64,000 nt of DNA, taken from positions 1-64,000 of the forward strand of contig AGAU01000163.1 of NCBI GenBank assembly GCA_000224765.2. Reading direction: 5' to 3'. The notes beneath the pieces are model-generated. The model ran no database searches. It saw only the letters and a program-made list of their open reading frames with translations, and was not told the origin of the DNA. Below are positions 7,630 through 16,479 of the stretch, in pieces (position 1 is the first letter of the stretch; the number at the start of each line of letters is the position of its first letter). The position numbers and the translations under genes were made by a program. This DNA comes from SAR324 cluster bacterium JCVI-SC AAA005. Lineage in GTDB: Bacteria > SAR324 > NAC60-12.

Positions 7630-9231
7630 TTACTGAGCACTGATTAGTTGTAGGACTGATTTTGGTAATTGGTTCGCTTGTGCAGTCATTGCGGTACCAG
7701 AAGCCAATAAAATTTGATTTCGTGTAAAATCGCTCATTTCTGCAGCCATATCAGCGTCACGAATTGTGGATTCTGCACTGACCAAATTCTCATTATGAAC
7801 CCTGAGGTTACGTAGATTAGTTTCCAGTGAGTTTTTCTGGAAGGAACCAATATCAGCTCTACACTGGCTGACTTGATTTATTGCTTCATCAATCATACAG
7901 ATTGCATCTGAGGCTCCTTGCTGCGTAGTCACATCAATATCAGCCAGGCTTCTGAAATCGCTTTCGTTTCTAATACCTTTCGCCAATTCATTGGATCTCA
8001 CGCTACACAGAGAAAATGCCTCTTCTTGTTCACAGTTTGGCCCAACCTGAAAAATCATTGAATTTTGAGTAACATGAACATATCCGTCAGTTTCTTTACC
8101 TGCCAAAGTGCTGTTGTCATCTAACACTTCACGAACCTCAACTAGCTCACCAGTCTCTGGGTTGATGTATTCTTCGATACGACTACCTAGCTCTTTGGTG
8201 TATTCGATTGCCAAGCCTTCGATGGCTGTCCCTGGAGCTCCGACAAGCCTTTGGCCTCGCCCAATCGCAATTTCTCCACCAATGAAACCAGCTACGTCGC
8301 GTCCACCCTCTGAAAACTGAGCTTCATCAGATATCTGGGTCAAAACCTCTGGCTGATTTACTGTCACACTGAAACTTGGCTCACTACCAAAATGTTTGTG
8401 ACGAATTGTCAACATGCCAGCACGATTGATGTAAACCTCTACTTCAAGACCGTTCTCTGCCGCTTTGTCATTCATAGCTCTGGAAATCAACTGCTGCATT
8501 CCTTTTTCAACATCTTCTCTAGTGAACAGCTCAGGAGAACGATAGTGGTTATCAAGTAGACGATTTAAACTCTCTGAGAGTGGACCTTCAGTTGTATTGA
8601 GAGACATCATTGCTTTGCCTTCGTTGATTACGAAGGTGAGACCCTTCTCTACGTTCTCAATTGCAATTGGTTTTGTTCCAGACATCCGGGCTCGCACACC
8701 GACCTGGAGAATATCTATAGGATACCCCTCCTTTGTTGGTGCAGCCTGTGTCTTTTCAGACGCAGAAACAAAGCGAAAACCGTCTCCTACAGTGACTCCG
8801 TTTGCCGCATTACTGCCATTGAAAAGTATTTTTGAACCAAATTGAGTTGAGTTTGAGATACGGTCCAAAGTAGCTAGCAAGTTTTCAATTTCATTCTGGT
8901 CCGCTTGCATCATTTGGTTGTCATTTGCACCTTCGTTTGCAGCATGGACTGCTAGTTGGCGCATATTGATGAGCATATTACTCACCTCACTGAGAGCACC
9001 CTCTGCAGTTTGGACCATTGAGATCGAAGTTTCGGTATTACGCATAGCTTGGTTTACGCTACCAATGCGAGCACGCATATTTTCCGAAATCATTAGCTCT
9101 GCCGGTGAATCGCGAGCTGTATTGATCCTGAGACCGGACGACAAGCGCTCTAAATTTCTAGATGTGTCTTCTGCAGTGTTGGTCAAGTGCCGCAGGGCGG
9201 TCATGGATGCAATGTTGTGATTCACTCGCAT
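7630..9231 (-). CDS. fliC: flagellin with four cysteines
   Basis: Filament subunit, 533 aa, first gene of the array in transcription order. D0/D1 at the N-terminus (MRVNHNIASMTALRHL, LERLSSGLRINTARDSPA) and C-terminus (ESTIRDADMAAEM, FTRNQILLASGTAMTAQAN). The middle carries DVAGFIGGEIAIGRGQ. Four cysteines (C400, C409, C445, C457) lie in the C-terminal half, which is unusual because most filament proteins, including three full-length paralogs here, have none. The start at 9231 has AGGAG six bases upstream. The stop is 39 nt before the divergent flagellin, so the two are probably co-transcribed. The upstream 150 nt hold a 15-bp perfect palindrome and two smaller ones. Confidence 0.96.
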   Translation of the reverse strand: MRVNHNIASMTALRHLTNTAEDTSRNLERLSSGLRINTARDSPAELMISENMRARIGSVNQAMRNTETSISMVQTAEGALSEVSNMLINMRQLAVHAANEGANDNQMMQADQNEIENLLATLDRISNSTQFGSKILFNGSNAANGVTVGDGFRFVSASEKTQAAPTKEGYPIDILQVGVRARMSGTKPIAIENVEKGLTFVINEGKAMMSLNTTEGPLSESLNRLLDNHYRSPELFTREDVEKGMQQLISRAMNDKAAENGLEVEVYINRAGMLTIRHKHFGSEPSFSVTVNQPEVLTQISDEAQFSEGGRDVAGFIGGEIAIGRGQRLVGAPGTAIEGLAIEYTKELGSRIEEYINPETGELVEVREVLDDNSTLAGKETDGYVHVTQNSMIFQVGPNCEQEEAFSLCSVRSNELAKGIRNESDFRSLADIDVTTQQGASDAICMIDEAINQVSQCRADIGSFQKNSLETNLRNLRVHNENLVSAESTIRDADMAAEMSDFTRNQILLASGTAMTAQANQLPKSVLQLISAQ

Positions 9232-9340
9232 AGCTAACTCCTAAAGCTCATGATTGATTCGGCTTAACCGAATATGGCAGTCAATTGCCAAATAAAATTT
9301 ATATTATTCAAATTATCTAAATAGAGTTAAATTAGTTGGA

Positions 9341-9375
9341 TTTTCCTCTGAAAAAAATTATTTTTCAGAGGAAAA
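9341..9375. repeat. perfect 15-bp inverted repeat upstream of flagellin array
   Basis: Arms 9341-9355 and 9361-9375 (TTTTCCTCTGAAAAA and its exact complement) flank the loop AATTA, 110 nt upstream of the first flagellin start. It is strong enough to form a stable hairpin in either strand, but no U-tract follows. Smaller palindromes (9257-9262 with 9268-9273; 9275-9279 with 9286-9290) lie between it and the gene. It could be a regulator-binding site, an insulator or the stem of a long leader. Confidence 0.6.
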
Positions 9376-9748
9376 CACCTGCAGTCGTTTTGCTTCAGTC
9401 TGCTTTAGCCAACCGCTTCTATAAAATTGGTCGAGGCGGGCAACCAGCAATGATTTGCAGAAAGCTATGCTTCAGCCTTGATTTGCCAAGGCACATAAAC
9501 TTCTGAGCCAGGCTGAGGCTATGTTCAATCGAACAATCCCCATACGCATTGAAGCGAGCCTAATGAATTCCATCGTACGGCAAACACAACATTGTGTTGT
9601 TTGCCATCAGACAGAAGTAAGCCTCAAATAGCTTTACTTGCTCTATTTAAATAATCGAAGAACCCTCAAACTACTCTGGAATGGATCGCAAGAGGTACTG
9701 CCTTCGATCAAGCACAAATAAATATTCTCCACACAGATTAAGACACTG

Positions 9749-9785
9749 TGCTCAGATGGCAATTTCCCAAATTGCCATCTGAGCA
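9749..9785. repeat. perfect 17-bp inverted repeat
   Basis: Arms 9749-9765 and 9769-9785 are exact complements around the 3-base loop CCC (core CAGATGGCAATTT). It is the longest perfect hairpin in the window. No gene lies within 500 bases on either side, and no U-run follows. A cruciform, protein-binding site or RNA stem are all possible. Confidence 0.6.
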
Positions 9786-10713
9786 ACCACAGTTCTCCAA
9801 AGTGTGTATAAAGAACTTTACAGTTTTTCCGACAAAGTGGAAAAATTCTGCTCAAAGCGAGACTGCAGAATATTAGAAACAGCCTCCCATTCAGCAGGCA
9901 GAGCTATCTCGTAACAGATAGCCTTGCAAACTTATAACGTGATTTTATGCCGACCAGGATGAAACTCGGTTGAGTATTTTTTAGTGGCTTGACCACTTTG
10001 ATGAGATCTACTTCCACAGAAACTGATTTACTCCACAAATACAAATTAACTAGCCAAGCTGTTCGTCACTTTGTTTTTTTAAAATGCTTCAGGACAGAAT
10101 TTAGTGTGTCAATGCTTTCTAGCTACAAAAGCAAAAACCACTGATACTACTTTGTTGCTGTAAGCGGATCAAAGCTGTCTGTACCGAGGCCCTTTGGCTT
10201 TTAGCACAGGAAGATCTAGCTGTTGCATTTTGTAACAAAGTAGCCGCGAGTGTCCGTGCCAGAGCCATTTGGCAAGCAGGACGCGGGGAACCAATTTAGT
10301 TCAGCATCGCAGAGACGGATAGCGTTTGCTTTGAGCCAAACAAGCTTCAAGAAGCGATGTTGGTTCCGTCAAGAAGCGGGGTCATCCCGGGTACCAGCAG
10401 GAAACTCTGCCAGCACGTTTCGGCAGCTGAGATCTTGCTCAAGCTTGCCTTGGCATGTTAGTTCAAAGAACGAAGACAGTTTTTGGTAGTTTCAACCTAC
10501 CTTCCTGCTGAAGATTTCTCCTCGGGCTGATGGGAATACAGCTTTTTCGGGACATCTCAAGCAGGCGATCCATTCCAGAGTACTTTCTTAAATAACAATA
10601 TCGGCAGAAGGCCGAATTTCTTTAGTTTTTTTTCATCTAAACATAGATGAGAAGAGACCTGATAGAGTTATCGGCAGAGAGGGCAGAGACTTTAGAGGTA
10701 ATTGAGAGGAAAT

Positions 10714-11265
10714 TCAGAGGAAATGTGGATAGCGGATTTGTACGAGTTCACCTGGCCACTGGAGGTACTGTTGCCATCGGGGATCTGGTAACGTAATCTG
10801 CATTTGCTTTACGGCATGCACCATCTCCCAGTAGTCAAGTTCTCTCGGCTCACGCAGTGGTCGGATGTCAGTTCGCTGTCCCTTACGGCGATTGCATCCC
10901 CGGCAACAAGTGACGATGTTCTCCCAAGAATTTTGACCTCCACGGCTCCGAGGCAGCACATGGTCACAGGTAAGTTCAATCATAGGAAAGGCCTTCCCAC
11001 AATACTGACAACGATACAGATCCCGAATAAAAATATTGCGTTTGGTGAAGTTAACGCGGAGTCGGGCCCGATGGTATTCATGTAGAATCACCACGCTGGG
11101 AATCTTGATGCGTGTTGAAGGAGAGCGGCATTCGTGAGCATACCATTCCAGCACATCAATCTTGCCAAGATAGTAGGACTTGATACCCCACTTCCAGCTC
11201 ACCACGCTGAGTGGGTTCCAGCGATAGGGCTGGACATCAGCGTTTAGAACCAGAACTTCTCCCAT
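10714..11265 (-). CDS. HNH endonuclease family protein
   Basis: A 183-aa protein with a C-terminal HNH nuclease fold. Residues about 83-125 show CQYC, DHVLPRSRGG, ENIVTCC and CNRRKG: two CxxC-like zinc pairs around the D-H catalytic motif and the Asn, the usual layout of the McrA-type HNH family (COG1403). The N-terminal 80 residues (VLVLNADVQPYRWNPLSVVS) are typical of the chromosomal single-copy members, whose cellular role is not established. ATG at 11265 with GGAGAA upstream. It is followed leftward by a long non-coding region and lies 25 nt downstream of the GspE-like gene. No partner toxin, methylase or phage gene is nearby. Confidence 0.85.
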   Translation of the reverse strand: MGEVLVLNADVQPYRWNPLSVVSWKWGIKSYYLGKIDVLEWYAHECRSPSTRIKIPSVVILHEYHRARLRVNFTKRNIFIRDLYRCQYCGKAFPMIELTCDHVLPRSRGGQNSWENIVTCCRGCNRRKGQRTDIRPLREPRELDYWEMVHAVKQMQITLPDPRWQQYLQWPGELVQIRYPHFL

Positions 11266-11290
11266 GGCATGTTCTCCGCTGTAGCTTCAG

Positions 11291-13051
11291 TCAGGCTGGA
11301 AAAGAACCGGCTGGGATGGATGATGATTCAGGAAGCAGGTTTTCGATGGCTTGATCCTCAACTGTGATACTAAGAACTTCTTCTAGCGTGGTCAATCCTG
11401 CGCGAATTTTCTGGATTCCATCCATTCGCAGTGTGATCAAACCGTGGCGCAACGCAGCTCGCTTGATCTCGTTGGCATCACTGCTCTTCAGGACCGCGTC
11501 CTTAATGGAATCGCCCATGATCAGCAATTCGTGAAGGCCCAATCGTCCTTTATAACCTGTTTCTCGGCAAGCTGGACAACCTCGACCTCGGTAGAATGTT
11601 ACATTGACTTGGCTAGTGCCAAGACCTAGTTCACACAACTGCTCTGGATGAGGTTCATAGGGTTCTTTGCAGGAAGAACAGATCTGACGCACCAGGCGCT
11701 GTGCCAATACTCCAATGATAGTCGAAGAGACTAAGAAGGGCTCTACGCCCATATCAATCAAACGAGTAATTGTTGCAGGGGCGCTGTTGGTGTGGACAGT
11801 GCTAAAAACTAGATGTCCCGTCAGAGCAGCCTGGATTGCAATCTGAGCAGTTTCTGTGTCTCGCATCTCACCTACCATCACAACATCAGGATCCTGGCGC
11901 AACACTGAGCGAAGCGCGCGTGCGAAGGTAAGACCCAAACGTGAGTTGACCTCAATCTGACTATAACTTGGAATCTTGTATTCGACCGGATCTTCAATAG
12001 TAATTACGTTACGTGCCAGGCTATCAATTTCTCCGAGCGATGCATAGAGTGTTGTTGTCTTTCCGCTTCCAGTTGGCCCAGTCACTAGCACGATTCCACC
12101 AGACTTTTGAATCATCGAACGGAACGGTTTAAGGATATCATCACTCAATCCCAACTCATTCAGGCGCATCAGCTTGCTACTTTGATAGAGCAATCGCATC
12201 ACGATTTTTTCACCATGTACTGTTGGGATCGTGGAAACCCGGATATCGATCTTCTTACCCGCAATCAGAACCATTGTTCGACCATCCTGTGGCAAACCTT
12301 TTTGAGCGATATCGAGCCGGGACATGACTTTGACGCGGTTCACGACCGTCACATGAACCTGCCGTGGCAGGGTGGTCACCTGGTGCAAAACACCGTCAAT
12401 TCGGTAGCGAACGACTGTTGACTTCGGAGAGGGATCAATGTGCACATCACTCGCCTCATCTTTTGCCGCTTGCCAGAGCAAGCTATTGACCAGTCGTTTG
12501 ATTGGCTCCTCATCGTTGGCTTCCAGCAGGTCTTCTGGCTCTTCCACACCCAGAATGCTCTCAAAATTCTCTTGGTCATCTAAATTATCCACAGCCTCTT
12601 CAGTAGCGGCAGAAGTACTGTCATAAACCTGATTGATCAGGTCGATGATTGCCTGATGGTGGGAGATGACTGGTTGATAACGAAGTCCCCAAGTGCGACA
12701 CAGATCATCTAGTAGATCTGTACGGGCAGGGTTTTCAAGGGCTACTTGCCAAATTCCATCGGCATAGGCAAAAGGGCAAAAAACAAAATTTTTGAGATGC
12801 CGGATAGAAACTTTATCCGTGAAGCCTTCTGGTAACTGGGGAACATCAAAATCATCGCGATATTCTAGCTCGTAGTAACGTGCTAGTGCCTGTTGCAATA
12901 CCGTCTCCGTTGTGAGCTTTTGCTTGATGGCAGCATTCTTCCAATCTTCCCAACGAATACTCGCAGGCATCTCTGCCTGTAGTTGCTCTAGCTTCTCAGA
13001 GACAACTCCAAAGTCAGTCGTCAGAATTTGGGCAACGTGTGTGAAAGGCAT
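11291..13051 (-). CDS. type II secretion / type IV pilus assembly ATPase (GspE/PilB family)
   Basis: Cytoplasmic hexameric ATPase that drives pilus or pseudopilus assembly, 586 aa. Residues 1-150 form the N-terminal MshEN/N1E-like domain. The ATPase domain has GPTGSGKT (Walker A, about 325-332), the Asp box at TIEDPVEY (351-358), RQDPDVVMVGEMRD (Walker B, 385-398) and the His box TGHLVFSTVHTNSA (411-424). A zinc module follows with CSSC (458-461) and CPAC (492-495), as in GspE and PilB. No other pilus or secretion genes are adjacent, so the sequence does not decide between GspE and PilB. It begins at an ATG and is divergent from the polyprenyl synthase with about 265 nt between. Confidence 0.93.
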   Translation of the reverse strand: MPFTHVAQILTTDFGVVSEKLEQLQAEMPASIRWEDWKNAAIKQKLTTETVLQQALARYYELEYRDDFDVPQLPEGFTDKVSIRHLKNFVFCPFAYADGIWQVALENPARTDLLDDLCRTWGLRYQPVISHHQAIIDLINQVYDSTSAATEEAVDNLDDQENFESILGVEEPEDLLEANDEEPIKRLVNSLLWQAAKDEASDVHIDPSPKSTVVRYRIDGVLHQVTTLPRQVHVTVVNRVKVMSRLDIAQKGLPQDGRTMVLIAGKKIDIRVSTIPTVHGEKIVMRLLYQSSKLMRLNELGLSDDILKPFRSMIQKSGGIVLVTGPTGSGKTTTLYASLGEIDSLARNVITIEDPVEYKIPSYSQIEVNSRLGLTFARALRSVLRQDPDVVMVGEMRDTETAQIAIQAALTGHLVFSTVHTNSAPATITRLIDMGVEPFLVSSTIIGVLAQRLVRQICSSCKEPYEPHPEQLCELGLGTSQVNVTFYRGRGCPACRETGYKGRLGLHELLIMGDSIKDAVLKSSDANEIKRAALRHGLITLRMDGIQKIRAGLTTLEEVLSITVEDQAIENLLPESSSIPAGSFPA

Positions 13052-13315
13052 GACAAAAAAACCTTAGACAGGTACTTGGTTTTTCTTGCGAAAACAAACG
13101 CTTGACGGTCTTGTAGAACAAATGTCAGCAAGCGAAGCTTGACGCTACAAAGTCTTTTGTTAGGATTCAAAAATAATATATCTATTGAGAATCATTTGCT
13201 TTTTTTATTATTTCCAATGGATAAAACACTGCTAAATTAAAGCAGGTTCCATTAGATTTTGCCAGAGTGCTTCGGTCAATCTGCACTACAGTATCTGCAT
13301 CCATCGATTTCATTT

Positions 13316-14323
13316 ATGGCTTACGCTCAACGTCTCAGTCCTATTGTGCCGGCAAAAAATCTAAGCGAACTACTCACCGAGTGGAAACCACAGCTCCAGC
13401 AACTGGAAAATCATATTCTCTTGGGAGTTCGCAGCGATATTCCCTTGCTAACCTCTGTTGCAGAACACATTCTCAGTTCTGGAGGCAAACGACTTCGCCC
13501 AGCGCTTATATTTCTCAGTGGAGCTTTGGGTTCTGCACATTCTGAGGATTTGCTGGTTGCTGCTCAAGTTGTTGAATATCTACACACCGCCACATTGCTC
13601 CATGATGATGTGGTAGATCAAGCGGATCTGCGTCGTCAACAGGCAGCTGCCCGTACTATTTGGGGAAATGAAGCAAGTGTTTTAACAGGCGACTATCTAC
13701 TCTCCATGGCTTTCCATCAACTAACCAGTCTGGGGAATTTAGAACTACTCAAGCTGATGTCAGACACCACCACTAGGATGGCTCGCGGTGAACTTTTACA
13801 GTTAACACGTTCATTCAACAATGCCAATGAACATGAATACTTAGAAATCATCACCCACAAAACAGCTTGCCTCTTTGCAGCCGCTACACGGATGGGAGGA
13901 GTCTTGGCCGGACTGCCAGTCAATCAGACCAAGGCTCTCTATGATTATGGAATGCAAATCGGACTTGCCTTCCAAATCGTTGATGACGTTCTGGACTACA
14001 GCGACAGTAATCAAACTGGTAAACCAGTTGGAACAGACCTGCAAGAACGCAAAATCACTTTACCTCTCAGCCATCTGCTTGACAAAGCTTCACCACGTGA
14101 TCACCAGCGAATCAAGCAAATCCTCACAGCAAACACTATTTCAATGGATGATGTGGGTCATGTCATGCGTTTGATGGAGCGCTATCAATCATTGCACTAT
14201 GCGCTTGAGAGTGGACGCCAATTTGTAGCCCAAGCTCAGAAAAATCTTCAGTCGCTTCCCAACAATCGTATTCGCCACACATTAGAACAGATCGCGGGCT
14301 TCATTGTGCAGCGAGATCTTTGA
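13316..14323 (+). CDS. ispB: polyprenyl (octaprenyl-type) diphosphate synthase
   Basis: Condenses isopentenyl diphosphate units onto an allylic primer to make the side chain of respiratory quinones. 335 aa from the ATG at 13316; an in-frame TTG at 13259 would add 19 unlikely residues. First aspartate-rich motif LLHDDVVDQADLRR, second QIVDDVLDYSD, plus GGKRLRPAL near residue 57 and GEASVLTGDYLL-like chain-length region, all all-trans prenyltransferase hallmarks. No strong ribosome site precedes the ATG. Its stop TGA directly abuts the stop of the response regulator on the other strand, without a gap. The symbol is by family likeness; the exact chain length cannot be read. Confidence 0.88.
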   Translation: MAYAQRLSPIVPAKNLSELLTEWKPQLQQLENHILLGVRSDIPLLTSVAEHILSSGGKRLRPALIFLSGALGSAHSEDLLVAAQVVEYLHTATLLHDDVVDQADLRRQQAAARTIWGNEASVLTGDYLLSMAFHQLTSLGNLELLKLMSDTTTRMARGELLQLTRSFNNANEHEYLEIITHKTACLFAAATRMGGVLAGLPVNQTKALYDYGMQIGLAFQIVDDVLDYSDSNQTGKPVGTDLQERKITLPLSHLLDKASPRDHQRIKQILTANTISMDDVGHVMRLMERYQSLHYALESGRQFVAQAQKNLQSLPNNRIRHTLEQIAGFIVQRDL

Positions 14324-14776
14324 TTAGCTTTTTCCAGATGCAACAACTGGTGGCCGGGAGTGTCGATTATAAAGTTCGCTCCAGCGGGCTACCCGCCGCG
14401 CAGCTTCATTGACCGTAGCATTGATGTCTTCGATCTGTAGTGGCTTCTCAAAGTAATCGTGGGCTCCTCCCTTCATCGCCTGAATCACATGAGAGAGATT
14501 ACTATGGGCAGTCATAATATAGATCTGCATCAGCGAGTTGATCTCTTTGATCTGCTGCATCAATTCCAAACCATTCATCTCCCCCATCATGATGTCTGTA
14601 ATCACAACGTGGAAAAAACTCCGCTGCAACATATTCAGTGCTTCTTCTGCGTTTCGCGCTGTAGAGACGTGGTAACCCTGTTTGGTGATCGTCTTTTGAA
14701 GAACTAATCGAATATTCTCATCATCGTCCACCACGAGGACGTTTAACTCTGATTTGTTGGAGGAGGCTTTGGCCAT
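14324..14776 (-). CDS. single-domain response regulator
   Basis: CheY-like receiver, 150 aa. The acidic pocket is VVDDDEN (D17-D19), the phospho-acceptor is D61 in VVITDIMMGEMNG, the switch Thr is T89 in IMTAH, and the conserved Lys is K111 in YFEKPLQ. There is no output domain; a 30-residue tail follows the receiver. The next gene in its direction is the convergent polyprenyl synthase; upstream, 22 nt away, is TrpC. No histidine kinase is in the window, so its partner is unknown. The MNGLELMQQI stretch resembles receivers of NtrC-type regulators and it may be a diffusible phosphorelay protein. Confidence 0.92.
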   Translation of the reverse strand: MAKASSNKSELNVLVVDDDENIRLVLQKTITKQGYHVSTARNAEEALNMLQRSFFHVVITDIMMGEMNGLELMQQIKEINSLMQIYIMTAHSNLSHVIQAMKGGAHDYFEKPLQIEDINATVNEAARRVARWSELYNRHSRPPVVASGKS

Positions 14777-14798
14777 GGGTTCCCGTGGGCTAACAGAA

Positions 14799-15632
14799 TT
14801 AGGATTGAAGTCGACGTAGAAATTCCACTCGGTTGGGAGCTTTCATCACGGCATTGCCAATCAGTAGTGCATCTAGTGGAACCGGGCTGAGGTGTTCAAC
14901 ATCCACTCTGGAATCAATGCAACTTGCACTGATCAAGCACTTACCAGCTTGCTGCTTCCACCGGCGCAACTCAGATTCTTCCCGCCACCATTGCAGGGTA
15001 GTTTCGATCTTCCCCTGCAAGTAACCACGCTGAGGTTCTGAAGGTAAGGCGGCTATGGGACGATTGTTCAATAGTAGCACATCCGGATTAATCGCCAAAG
15101 CTCTCGACAATTCCTCTTGTAGAGAGCATTCAACCACCGCAGTTATTCCAATTTCAACACAACAATTCACAACTTCATGAAGCTCTTTTTCAGAAAAATA
15201 GGATACCAGAATCAGAGCGGCAGAAGCCCCTCGCAAACGTCCTTCACGTAACTGGTATTCTCCTAAAATGAATTCCTTGTGCAATCTAGGGAGTACAGTC
15301 CGCCGTGAAACCTGCTCTAACAAGTCCAAGCTTCCACCGAAATAACTCTCATCTGTTAGTACTGACACTGCAGCAGCACCCCCAGCTTCGTATTCCTTCA
15401 CAATCGCAGGCCAGTCTGGATTCACTACATTTTGCTGGGCTGGTGAACGCGCTTTGAGTTCGGCAATCAGAGCTGGGCGCTGTCTTGACCGCAGTGACTG
15501 TCGCCAATCCAATACTTCTGGAGCTTCTGCCTGCCTCTCTCGCAAGGCAGCAAGAGGATGAATTCGTTGGCGTATCTCAATCTCCTGGAGCTTCTGCTGA
15601 CGCATCCGATCCAGAAAAGTACTTATCGTCAT
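14799..15632 (-). CDS. trpC: indole-3-glycerol-phosphate synthase-like protein, divergent
   Basis: Ring closure step of tryptophan synthesis, a TIM barrel of 277 aa. Conserved residues are present: ELKARSP (Glu and Lys of strand 1), SVLTDESYFGGS, the catalytic Lys in LHKEFI, Glu in VECS, Asn in LLNNR and the IGNAVM end. Several loops deviate from the family: SPSKG is SPAQQ, the phosphate loop SESGI is SASCI, and NNRDL is NNRPI. It stands alone; no other trp gene is close. ATG at 15632. It may be a bona fide but divergent TrpC or a paralog with altered specificity. The gene is 22 nt ahead of the response regulator. Confidence 0.82.
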   Translation of the reverse strand: MTISTFLDRMRQQKLQEIEIRQRIHPLAALRERQAEAPEVLDWRQSLRSRQRPALIAELKARSPAQQNVVNPDWPAIVKEYEAGGAAAVSVLTDESYFGGSLDLLEQVSRRTVLPRLHKEFILGEYQLREGRLRGASAALILVSYFSEKELHEVVNCCVEIGITAVVECSLQEELSRALAINPDVLLLNNRPIAALPSEPQRGYLQGKIETTLQWWREESELRRWKQQAGKCLISASCIDSRVDVEHLSPVPLDALLIGNAVMKAPNRVEFLRRLQS

Positions 15633-15903
15633 TTACTATATCTCTTGATTTAGCGATTTATTACCTTACAAGATGCAGAGGCTATGCCCTCTCTGGCGGC
15701 AGACTTTAGGGCACTACGAGCCAGTAGAACAAGATTTTTTTTAGATAAAATAAAGTGTGCCCAGAGCTTGCATCGAGTTAATTCTGGAAATTTTAATTAA
15801 TTCATATAATTTTAATAGTTTTCTGTAATCCTTATTGTCTCCAATGCTTGTTCTGCTCTGGTCATGGATGTCTGGCGCTGGCAGGGAAGGAAGAAGAGGT
15901 GGC

Positions 15904-16479
15904 TTGATTACAATTTATAATTTTAAGGGAGGAGCTGGTAAGACGAGTTGTGCGATGAATATTGCGCTCACCATGGATTATGGCGTGGTGACCAATGATA
16001 TCTACTCGCCAATCGAAGAAGTCTTTGACAACGTGCTCAAGGTCAGCCCATCAGAAGAGTTCCCTGATTTTCCAACCGATGCAGAGGTTATTTTTGACCT
16101 GGGAGGCTACATCGAAGCGCGCAGCATCACTGTGCTACGAAACTCAAAAGTCGTACTGGTTCCTACCATCAACGAATACTCAATTTTGCAGACTACAATA
16201 AACTCAGTTGCAGAAATTGAAGAATATAACACGAATATATGCTTGATCGCCAATCGAACCAAGCGCGGGGATTATGAAGAGATCCGCCAAATCTTATCCC
16301 GATTTTACAAATATCCGATTTTCGAGGTGAAGGAGAGCCAGTCGATTCCTGCTATTTTTAAGAAGAAGAAGAGCATCAAGGCCATGGTCGAGGAGGGAGG
16401 TTTACAAAAATACCACTTTCAGTACCTAGACCGACAATTCGACAAGATCATCGAATTCATCCGGAGACACCATGAGTAA
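15904..16479 (+). CDS. ParA/ParF-type partition ATPase
   Basis: Small ParA-family ATPase, 191 aa when started at the TTG at 15904. That start is chosen because AGAGGTGG lies 4 bases before it and it places the deviant Walker A (YNFKGGAGKTSC, signature Lys 8, Lys 13) at the very N-terminus as in ParA proteins; the longer frame back to 15835 adds an improbable leader. Walker B region is VIFDLGGYIE. No N-terminal helix-turn-helix, so it belongs to the small type Ib class (ParF, about 206 aa). It overlaps by 8 bases with a ribbon-helix-helix gene of ParG size. Such pairs segregate plasmids; here the flanks are ordinary chromosomal genes, suggesting an integrated remnant or a co-opted positioning system. 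A TATAAT at 15805-15810 may be its -10 box. Confidence 0.88.
   Translation: MITIYNFKGGAGKTSCAMNIALTMDYGVVTNDIYSPIEEVFDNVLKVSPSEEFPDFPTDAEVIFDLGGYIEARSITVLRNSKVVLVPTINEYSILQTTINSVAEIEEYNTNICLIANRTKRGDYEEIRQILSRFYKYPIFEVKESQSIPAIFKKKKSIKAMVEEGGLQKYHFQYLDRQFDKIIEFIRRHHE

Larger units (their letters stand above)
9232..10713. other. non-coding stretch rich in inverted repeats
   Basis: About 1.5 kb between the flagellin array and the HNH gene. No reading frame here has a ribosome site, recognisable motif or codon pattern of its neighbours. What is visible are hairpins: 9341-9375 (15 bp), 9581-9605 area (imperfect, around CATTGTG), 9749-9785 (17 bp), 9903-9922 (7 bp), 10601-10615 (5 bp, followed by a T-rich run to about 10633 on the plus strand) and 10638-10653 (6 bp). 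A degenerate 23-bp direct repeat occurs at 10176-10198 and 10251-10273. The region may hold long leaders, regulatory RNAs or remains of lost flagellin genes; I cannot tell which. Confidence 0.5.

Noticed and set aside
1..9231. Long direct repeats as a CRISPR or mobile element
   Set aside because: The repeated DNA is explained by conserved flagellin coding ends.
9270..9295. Sigma-54 or sigma-28 promoter before the first flagellin
   Set aside because: TGGCA and TGCCA are present but GG-GC spacing is one base short for sigma-54, and no TAAA plus GCCGATAA pair with correct spacing was found.
10250..10489. 79-codon open frame in the gap before the HNH gene
   Set aside because: No ribosome site, low-complexity Ser/Arg content and no likeness to anything known; it lies in the palindrome-rich non-coding stretch.
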